DNA from: Zygnema cylindricum | Taxonomy: Eukaryota > Streptophyta > Zygnematophyceae > Zygnematales > Zygnemataceae | NCBI GenBank assembly: GCA_037447655.1 | Contig: JBBHKE010002592.1 | Span: 1 to 28,940 of the forward strand | Reading direction: 5' to 3' | Length of the DNA: 28,940 nucleotides | Shown here: positions 1 to 6,499 of the stretch, piece by piece | Layout of the letters: each line of letters opens with the position of its first letter | Position numbering within the stretch: position 1 is the stretch's first letter | Translations under genes and position numbers: made by a program | The notes under the pieces: model-generated | Seen by the model: the letters and a program-made list of their open reading frames with translations, nothing else | Database searches by the model: none | Told to the model about the DNA's origin: nothing

Positions 1-2098
1 AGTGTTGACACGGATAGGAAATACTGGAAACTATATGCTAAGGGAAAACCTGTATACTTTGTGGGATATGATGAGGATGTTAGGGATATAGAGTCTTTAA
101 AATAGCAAAGAAAGATATCATTCTAGTCAAACACTTAGTTGTCATGGATGAAGGGAAGTCATTTGTTTCAAATATACAAAAAAGATAAGAATCAGATTTG
201 AGTCCAAGAGTGAGGAGAACTCGGTCGTTCCCGAAAAGGACATGAATGAAACCATGATTGCAAATTCAGGGGATATCGGAGATACATCAGACTTACCGGA
301 AATCTCACATACTCCTATGGACTTCGAGGATATAGAAGAAGTGGGACCAGAACCGGCTCCATAGACTGGGGAGCCGATGAGACAGTGAGGAGAAATCCAA
401 GACTTCCATCCATTCCAGCTTCGGAGTTTGAGAGAGGAAGAAGGAGCAGCAAAAGGATACAAGAAAAACAGGCCGCTCATAAGATAACTAAGCTATCTCA
501 CCCAAATGAGCCTCAGTCTTACTCGGAGGCAGTAAACAGTCCTTAGGAAGAAAGGTGGATTAGAGCCATTAATGATGAGATGGCTTCGATCATGGAAGCA
601 AATATTTGGGAGCTAATGGATTGTCCTCTTGACAGAAGACCTATGCGGTGTAAATGGGTATTTAAACTAAAACTGAACCTAGATACTGCCATTGAGAGAT
701 ATAAGGCTCGATTAATAGCAAAAGGATTAACCCAAAAGGAGGGGATTGACTATGAGGAGGCCTTTGCTCTAGTTGTTCGGTTCCCATAAGTAAGGATTCT
801 CCTCGGCCTGGCAACAACGGAAGACATAGAAATACACCATATGGACATTAAGACTGCTTTTCTTAATGGTGAGTTAGAGGAAGAAATTTTCATGAGGCAA
901 CCTGAGGGGTTTGTGGAGGCAGAAGACGAGAGCAAAGTCTGCAGGCTCATAAAGTCTTTATATAGACTGAAGCAGGCTCCCCGACAATGGAATAAGAAAC
1001 TAGATGAGTTTCTCACCGGTTTGGGATATATCTAGATCAGTTCTGACCATTCTATCTATATGTTTGAAGATGAGAAGGGTGTCATTTTTATTGAAATTTA
1101 TATGGATGATTTGCTTGTATTCAGTAAGTATTTGGAGAAGATCAATAGGCTAAAGAAAGATCTTAGGGGCAGATTTCATATGAAGGATATAGGTGAGGCA
1201 AAATATATTTTGGGGATCCAAATGGAGAGAGATATGGGGAAAAGGATTATCAGACTTACTCAGAAAGAAGCAATAGGTAAAATGCTTGAAAAAATCCAGA
1301 TAGATAAGGCTGACAGTTGTACCACTCCGATGGACTTGAAAAAAGTAAGTGATGGGAGTGTAGAAGGAGGAATGATGATTTTAGAAGATCAGATGAGTCA
1401 AGAGGAGAGAGAGTTTATGATCTATCCCTTATAGAGAGGTCGTATGAAGTTTGATGAGTTGTATGAATTGTACCAGGCCAGACATAGCGCCAACAGTAGA
1501 AGTCCTCAACAGGAGTCTTAATGGTCCTAGGAAGAGAGATTGGGAGACAACCAAGAGAGTCATGAGATATCTAGTAGGAACTAGAGAGTTATGGTTACAT
1601 TTGGGAGGGGAGCACACTAATATCACTACTTCGACTGATGCCAGTTATGGGGATGCACCTACGAGAAGATGCACATCTGGGAATGTGTTGTATGTGGGGG
1701 AAGGTGTTTTCTGTTCGAGCAATAAACAACAAAAGGTGGTTGCTCAGTCTACTATAGAGGCTGAGTATATGGCCTCTTGTTTGGCTGTGAAAGAGTTGAT
1801 GTGAGTCTAATCCTTGTTGCAAGAATTGGGGTATATGAAAGAGGGAGTGCATGAAGTTTTTTGTGATAATCACGCTGCCATTACCATTGCAGCCAATCCA
1901 AAACATCATTTCAAGGCTAAACATATGGACATAAGATTGAGATTCGTGAGGGAAAAAGTTGAAAATAAAATTGGAAATCTCGTACATAAATCCGATGAAG
2001 AAATGGTGGCTGACATGATGACCAAACCTTTGCCCTCTCCAAAGCTAAAATATTGTAGGGAAAAATGTGGATTAAAAGAAAAGTTAAAATCAGACTAG
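1..2098 (+). pseudogene. Element A pol remnant (integrase C-terminus, RT, RNase H)
   Basis: Homology to the pol of D, B and C in the same window is continuous across frames. It covers the post-catalytic integrase tail (1-90), the variable acidic linker (about 190-480), the RT core (580-1430) and RNase H (about 1620-2098). RT shows MDIKTAFLNGELEEEIFM at 841, SLYRLKQAPRQW at 955 and the catalytic YMDDLL near 1099. RNase H keeps the Asp of TDASYGD, the Glu of EAEY and the Asp of CDNHAA. Breaks: a frameshift near 91, a 6-nt loss near 163, stops at about 363, 543-545, 787-789 and 1033-1035, a scrambled or frameshifted stretch near 1425-1450, and two stops near 1801-1810. The protein ends at TAG 2096-2098, next to the polypurine tract. 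Not functional. Confidence 0.92.
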
Positions 2099-2111
2099 AA
2101 AGTAAGGGGAG
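2099..2111 (+). other. Element A polypurine tract
   Basis: AAAGTAAGGGGAG lies between the pol stop codon and the LTR start TGTTGAAAT. B, C and D have the same block at the same place (A, C and D differ by one or two bases). It is the expected plus-strand DNA primer site of an LTR element. One T interrupts the purine run. Confidence 0.88.
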
Positions 2112-2287
2112 TGTTGAAATAATTAGTTTCTGGTATTTTCTAGGTCTAAAATTACTAGCGGAAACAGATAAAGAAAATGCAGGCAGTTTGCCCCTATCTC
2201 TTCTCTCTTGCCCCCATACTTGTTGTAGTCACTGAAGGAGAGAGAGCAATGGAGCCATGGCTGCCTCAGCTCCATAAGAAGGACAAA

Positions 2288-2307
2288 AGAGTGACTTAAG
2301 TCACTCT
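2288..2307. repeat. Perfect 20-bp palindrome in LTR A
   Basis: AGAGTGACTTAAGTCACTCT equals its own reverse complement. It lies 4 bp before the AAAA that borders the double hairpin. D keeps the same block with one inserted base (10634-10656), and B has a degenerate form, so the symmetry is an LTR feature and not a chance run. Confidence 0.85.
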
Positions 2308-2311
2308 CAAC

Positions 2312-2391
2312 AAAAGGTTGAGTCCGGCAAAGCCTCGAACCCCCAACCGGCAGAGCGCGGCGTAGCCGTTAGCTCTAACCAGTTTGTCGTA
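2312..2391 (-). ncRNA. LTR A tRNA-like double hairpin with antisense T-run
   Basis: Read on the minus strand, hairpin 1 (2384-2345) pairs AACTGG with CCGGTT (one G-T pair) and AGAGC with GCTCT around an inner GGC-TAC-GCC. It contains the tRNA D-arm-like string ACTGGTTAGAGC. Hairpin 2 (2341-2316) begins GGTTCGAGGC, close to the Pol III B-box GGTTCGANTCC, and closes with GACTCAACC. A TTTT follows directly (2315-2312). There is no acceptor stem, so this is not a tRNA gene. It may be a Pol III-type unit, a captured SINE or tRNA fragment, or an RNA structure of the sense U3. Transcription is not shown. Confidence 0.5.
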
Positions 2392-2894
2392 GAAGTTCGT
2401 TAGGAGATATAAGGTTTGATAAGTATTTAAACTGTTATATAATAGTGAAATCATTTAGCTGAAATATGGACGAATGAACACAGAACTTGTTAAGGTTTAG
2501 TGCGAACGTCATTTCGCATGAAACAAATGAATCGGACATTTGTTTCAACGGTCGACATTTGATATCGGATTTAATCCAACGGCGCACGTCATCGCCAGGA
2601 TCGCGTAATGGTCACTTTGGCTTTTATGGACGTGGCATGACCTGGCGCCGCGTGGAAGGATGACATTCGGTCGCGGGAAATTCCGGAGAATATACAAACG
2701 AGTGGAAAAGTGACACGCATCCACTCAGTAGCCTTGTCGTACATCGACCGTACAGAAAGTACATCGATCGTAGTACCTTTTTGTACTTTACAGTTATTTG
2801 ATTGGTTTTTACTTCAGTAGATAGGGTTTGTGAGAGAGGTTTAGGACTTACGAAATTTTGGTAGATAGTCACCTCTCTCTCTAAGAGAGCTTTG

Positions 2895-2900
2895 TATAAA
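2895..2900 (+). promoter_or_regulatory. Putative TATA box of LTR A
   Basis: TATAAA lies in GCTTTGTATAAATTGG, about 215 bp before the LTR end. B has TATATATA at the same relative place and D has a mutated GTACAAAT, so this is the likely core promoter. Transcription would start roughly 25-35 bp downstream. Confidence 0.55.
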
Positions 2901-3361
2901 TTGGATTTTTTGCCGGCTCATAACTTATTGACTAGTTGACCGTTTTCAGTGATTCTTTTTGCTACGGACTCAGGGGATTCCAAGCTGCAAAGGGAGGTAG
3001 TCAAACTCTCATTTTGCCTTCCTGGACAGCAGTGGTTGTGGCTTGAAGTGGGTTAGTTAAATACTATCTAGAGGCTTCCTGTATTCTGTGGTCCAATGGA
3101 GGACACAGAATTGCACCCCTCTCTCTTAGGATCGCCCTATTTCATCTCTTAATTGTTGTAATCACTAGATTTAAGGGAGGTATTTTCTAGGTCTTACTTA
3201 GTTAAATTAGCTAAAAGAAAAAACACAGGCAGCCTGCCTCCAAATTCTCTCTCTAGGCCCCATACTTGTTATAGTCACTGAAGGAGAGAGAGGGCGGTAG
3301 AGCCATGGCTGCCTTAGCTCCTTAGGCAGGTCTAAAGAGTGACCAAAGTAACTCTCAACCG

Positions 3362-3440
3362 AAAAGGTTGAGTCCGGTAGGACTCGAACCTCAGACCGGC
3401 AGGGCGAGGCGTATCTGTCAGCCCTTACCAGTCTGTCGTA
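3362..3440 (-). ncRNA. LTR B (5' copy) tRNA-like double hairpin
   Basis: Minus strand. Hairpin 1 (3434-3393) pairs AGACTGG with CCGGTCT and AGGGC with GCCCT. Element A has AGAGC/GCTCT at the same pair, a compensatory change. Hairpin 2 (3390-3366) is GGTT-c-GAGTCC-loop-GGACTC-AACC, 10 bp with one bulged C, and contains GGTTCGAGTCC, a full match to the Pol III B-box consensus. TTTT follows at 3365-3362. Confidence 0.52.
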
Positions 3441-3689
3441 GTAGTCCGTTAGGATACATAGGTTGTGATTGCTATTTAATCAATAACTAGAGCATTAAAC
3501 TGATTAACGAACTTACTATTAGACGACATAGAAACCAGTTGGACTACATAGTACGCAGGAAAACAAATATACTGGACATTTGTTTTGAACAGCGAGCATA
3601 TAAAGCCAGTTTCGATCAGACGGCCCGAATCATGGCGGAGATCCAAGAATAGCCGCCTTGTCGGTTTTCCGACGTAACATGACCTGGCG

Positions 3690-3698
3690 ACACGTGGC
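3690..3698. promoter_or_regulatory. G-box/ABRE-like motif in LTR B
   Basis: ACACGTGGC contains CACGTG, the plant G-box core. A CACGTGG or near form occurs at the matching U3 position in C (4363-4371 and the 3' copy near 15169) and D (10286-10292); A has GCGTGG. Conservation between diverged LTR families suggests a regulatory site. Binding is inferred only. Confidence 0.4.
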
Positions 3699-3765
3699 AA
3701 GATATATTTGGGAAGCACGAATCCCGGGGAGCATGGGGATGAGTCCGTTGGAGACAGACATCCAC

Positions 3766-3770
3766 TCCAT
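3766..3770. repeat. Left target-site duplication of C (TCCAT)
   Basis: TCCAT precedes the TGTAGAAAT start of C and recurs at 15644-15648 directly after C ends TTGCA. The empty site in B's 3' LTR has a single TCCAT (21199-21203). Confidence 0.95.
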
Positions 3771-3849
3771 TGTAGAAATCGATGGTTCTTTTAGTATTAT
3801 CTAGGTCTCAATTGGAATACAGAAAGAAGCCGAGGCAGTCCGCCTCTAA

Positions 3850-3903
3850 CTTCTCTCTCCAACTCCCACACTTGTTGCAATCATTGAGAAGTTGGAGAGG
3901 AAG
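3850..3903 (+). other. Conserved early-LTR hairpin (C, 5' copy)
   Basis: The left arm CTTCTCTCTCCAACT (3850-3864) pairs with AGTTGGAGAGGAAG (3890-3903). The loop contains CACACTTGTTGCAATCA. In A, B and D the arms are plain CT/GA runs of different sequence, yet the loop CATACTTGTTGTAGTCACT is nearly the same. The structure is thus kept while arm sequence changes. Copies: 2197-2252, 3245-3293, 6366-6420 (minus), 10689-10741 (minus), 14656-14711 and about 20678-20731. Confidence 0.6.
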
Positions 3904-3983
3904 CAAGAGCCATGGCTACCTAGGCTATCCAAAGGTTGACGGGAAATAGATTAGTCGATTTACGAATAGGAATGCTTATTTGC

Positions 3984-4072
3984 TAAAAGGAAAGATGTCG
4001 GATCCAGGATTTGATCTTGGTACCTACCGTCCGTTAAGACGCAGGTAGCCGGTGGACTTATCTGTTAAGTCT
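3984..4072 (-). ncRNA. LTR C (5' copy) tRNA-like three-hairpin block
   Basis: On the minus strand, three hairpins follow each other in tRNA order: a D-arm-like GACTTA/TAAGTC stem (4071-4055), an anticodon-arm-like stem with one bulge (4045-4023) and a T-arm-like 5-bp stem around ATCAAAT (4020-4004). TTTT follows at 3987-3984. One base pair of the T-like stem is lost in this copy but intact in the 3' copy. No acceptor stem pairs, so a functional tRNA is excluded. Confidence 0.45.
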
Positions 4073-4836
4073 AGGACTAGTGATACATACTAGTGGTTTT
4101 GATATTTATTTAAATGTTGCCACGTAGGATAATTCATTTAACAACGGATGTTTACGCATACATAGATCCAGTTATGTAAAAGTACGGATTAGGGTATGGA
4201 TAAGAAACGAGTACCGCGCATTTTGATTCTTTTATGAAACAAATACTGCCCAAGCATTTATAACAGCTACAATTGAAATCTGCATTCAATCAAACACCCG
4301 GGAAGAAAGCCGAGATCGCGAAAGAGAATCTTGGCGGTTTGTGGTCATCGCCACATGGGATGACACGTGGCATAATTACGTTGGATCGCGGCATCTCCGC
4401 GGATTACGGGACTGAATCCGGATATGACATCTGTCAACATTTAGGCCATGTCGTACAATATCAGTACATAAAGTACACCGGCAGCTGTACTTTTGTGTAC
4501 AGCAGTGTTGTATGATTAGTGCCGTACATCAGTGGATAGAGTTTTAGAGAGAGATAGGACTTAGAAAAGTTTTGTAGATAGGACCCTCTCTCCCAAAGAG
4601 CTTCTGTAAAAAAGGTCAGCTTTGACCCTCCATAACTTACTTCTCGAGGAGCAAATTCAGAGATTCTTTTTGCTATCGACTCAGGGGAGTCTTGCCTTCA
4701 CAAGGGTGAAGGTGGTCAGAGTTTTTGTCTTCCAATGTGGAAGTTATTGTTGCTGAAACACAAAGAGGTCAGGGTTATCCTAGAGGCTTCTTGCAAACTG
4801 TCCATTTTGAGGGCCTATTGAGTTCTCAAAGTTGTA

Positions 4837-4851
4837 GGTTATGGGCCCACC
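4837..4851 (+). other. Element C primer-binding site, half-tRNA(iMet) type
   Basis: GGTTATGGGCCCACC follows the LTR directly. It is the complement of GGUGGGCCCAUAACC, the anticodon stem-loop 5' half of plant initiator tRNA-Met as I know that tRNA; animal iMet would require CAGC after GGGCC. It does not match the usual plant copia PBS TGGTATCAGAGC (tRNA 3' end). Drosophila copia is known to prime from a cleaved 5' half of tRNA-iMet, so the same mode is inferred here. Confidence 0.85.
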
Positions 4852-5502
4852 CTCTAGCGTACCCATCTTTAATAAAACTGGCTTCATATAGTGGGAAAGT
4901 ATGATGACAGGAGCTCTATACGAGAAAAAAATTTGGGGGAGAGTGAGTGGACGAGTGGGGCGTCCATCAAGTCTTGGAATCCCTTTAGGGTTTGGAGAAA
5001 GCAGATTCACAAAGAAAGCAAATCCATCTTCATCGGAAGAGACAAAGGAAAGAGAGGTGGTGGACAAAGGAATGGAGAAGGAGACGACCACACCAATGGC
5101 AACCGGTTCGGCATTCATGTCACCTATTCGGAGGATTGAGGAAAAGGATAGTGATACCTGGGAATTCAACAATATGGCGGCAAAGCAATTTATCCTCCGC
5201 CATCTTACTCAAGGGTTTGCATGTCCTCATTTGCAAGTAGAAAAGGCATTCGATCTTTGGATGGCTCTCATAGAGATGTACCGAAGTGGTAATTCAGCAA
5301 CAACAGTTGGCTGATCAGAAAGTTAAAGAGTATGTATACAAAAGGGGGAAGATGTTGGATTTTTGCTATGAGCTTGCTACACTTTTCATGGAGCTAGAGA
5401 GTGTTGAAAAAACTTTAGTGAAAAAGAAAAGGTTAACTGTTTACTGATGAAGTTACCCGATGAGTTCGAGAACATAGTCAACTGTGTGTAGGACTTGGCG
5501 GA
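4841..5502 (+). pseudogene. Element C gag, N-terminal part (interrupted by D)
   Basis: The first in-frame ATG (4841) lies inside the PBS and reads MGPPSSVPIFNKTGFI, then a TAG replaces the codon before WESMMTGAL. Homology to the gags of B and D then continues: a basic-to-acidic linker, MAAKQFILRHLTQ and LWMALIEMYRSG of the UBN2/Retrotran_gag_2 type, to a frameshift near 5300, after which QLADQKVKEYVYK continues in another frame. D is inserted at the codons after VQDLAD. An in-frame TAG (4834-4836) and an upstream TGA leave no LTR start in C, unlike B and D. Confidence 0.85.
5498..5502. repeat. Left target-site duplication of D (GCGGA)
   Basis: GCGGA here and CCGGA at 10826-10830 flank D, with one mismatch. 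The gag reading of C continues across when D is removed. Confidence 0.8.
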
Positions 5503-6499
5503 TTAAATTATGTGTCCTCCATTGGACCACAGAATACATGGCGCCTCTAGATAGTGTTTAACTAACCCACTTCAAGCCACAACCACTGCTCTCGAAAATG
5601 GCAAACTGACAATTTGAATGCACCCCTGTGCAGCATGGACTCCCCTGAGTCAGTAGCAAAAAGAATCACTAAAAATGGCTGACCAGCCGAAAAGCTATGA
5701 GGCAGTAAAAATGCCAATTTGTACAAACTCTCAAAGGGAGAGGTGACTACCTACCAAAGTTTTCTAAGTCCTGATTCCCTCTAATAACTTCTATCTATTG
5801 AAGTACCGACCAATCAGAATATTGTACCGTACCAAAAAGTACTACTGTCGGTGTACCTTTTGTACGGCATATGTACGACAAGGCTGAAATGTTGACGCGT
5901 GTCGGATTTTCACTCGTCCGTACAATCCTCGGAATTCCCATGACCGAATGTCATCTCTCCACGTGGCTCCAGGTCATGCCACGTCATAAAACGCCAAAGT
6001 GACCTTTCCAAAATCTTGGCGAAGATGTATGCCGCTGGATACGAATCGATATTAAATGTCGTCCGTCGAAGCAAATGTCAGATTCATTTGTTTCGTGTAG
6101 GATCCAGTCCGCACTGAATTTAACCCGTTCTATGATGTAATATTTACATTTCAGTCAATCGGATTATGGGATGTAACATACTTTAAATACAAATCACACC
6201 GTATGTATTCTAGCGATCATCTACGACAGACTGGTTAGAGCGGACGGCAACGCCAAACTCTACCGGTCGGGTGTAAGAGTCCTGTTGGACTCAACGTTTT
6301 TGTAGAGAGTGACTAAAGGTCACTTTCTAACCCTGTCTATGGAGCGGAGGCAGCCATGGCTCCATCACTCTCTCTCTTCTTTAGTGACTACAACAAGTAT
6401 GGGGGTAAGAGAGAAGAGATGAAGACAAGCTGCCTGCATGTTCCCCTTTTCCGTTAATATTAAGACCTAGAAAATAACAAAAAACTATTTATTTCAACA
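5503..6499 (-). repeat. Element D 3' LTR
   Basis: Read on the minus strand it starts TGTTGAAAT (6499) and ends near ATAATTTAA, a mutated form of AGAATTGCA in the partner LTR (9829). About 997 bp. By eye about 8-10% differs from 9829-10825, with more change in the last 200 bp. Confidence 0.92.
6229..6301 (+). ncRNA. LTR D (3' copy) tRNA-like double hairpin
   Basis: Plus strand, antisense to D. Hairpin 1 (6229-6268) pairs GACTGG with CCGGTC and AGAG with CTCT. Hairpin 2 (6271-6296) is degraded: GTGTAAGAGTCC replaces the B-box, while GGACTCAAC remains. TTTTT follows at 6297-6301. Confidence 0.42.

Larger units (their letters stand above)
1..3115 (+). mobile_element. Element A: Ty1/copia retrotransposon, 3' half
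   Basis: This is the 3' part of a Ty1/copia element cut by the left window edge. It holds the end of integrase, reverse transcriptase and RNase H remnants, a polypurine tract and one LTR. The order RT after integrase and the motifs QMDIKTAF-like, YMDDLL and EAEYMAS identify copia and not gypsy. The LTR starts TGTTGAAAT and ends GAATTGCA, as in element D, so A and D belong to one family. The 5' LTR and left target duplication lie outside the window, so the original insertion cannot be verified. The 38 bp that follow (3116-3153) match no element and separate A from B. Confidence 0.93.
2112..3115 (+). repeat. Element A 3' LTR (about 1004 bp)
   Basis: Starts TGTTGAAAT right after the polypurine tract and ends GAATTGCA, the same termini as the LTRs of D. 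Blocks in order: an early hairpin (2197-2252), a perfect 20-bp palindrome (2288-2307), the conserved double hairpin with antisense T-run (2312-2384), a G-box-like GCGTGG region near 2648, a GAGAGAGG/CCTCTCTC inverted repeat near 2832-2880 and a TATAAA at 2895-2900. U3 is therefore long, and R plus U5 probably occupy the last 200 bp. Near the end, ATGGAGGACACAGAA would start gag in a 5' LTR copy. Confidence 0.9.
3154..3770 (+). repeat. Element B 5' LTR, first part
   Basis: Starts TGTTGTAATCAC and corresponds to TGTTGAAATCAC at 20591. It aligns with the 3' LTR up to TCCACTCCAT, where C begins. It contains the early hairpin (3245-3293), the double hairpin (3362-3434) and a G-box, ACACGTGGC, at 3690-3698. 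By eye it differs from 20591-21203 at about 9-10% of positions. Confidence 0.92.
3771..4836 (+). repeat. Element C 5' LTR
   Basis: Begins TGTAGAAATCGATGG and ends AAAGTTGTA, against CAGTTGCA in the 3' copy, so the terminal C of CA mutated to T here. It contains a near-perfect 14-bp hairpin (3850-3903), three consecutive hairpins (4004-4071) and the G-box at 4363-4371. No clear TATA is seen; the matching region reads TTCTGTAAAAAAGG (about 4603). By-eye divergence from the 3' LTR is about 9%. Confidence 0.93.

Noticed and set aside
2312-2391. Functional tRNA gene in the LTRs
   Set aside because: The D-arm-like string, T-loop-like string and T-run are present, but no acceptor stem pairs, the anticodon arm is irregular and all copies sit at a fixed place in LTRs. 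Annotated as a tRNA-like structure instead.
3116-3153. 38-bp spacer as a solo repeat or attachment site
   Set aside because: It matches nothing else in the window. It is probably host DNA between two insertions.
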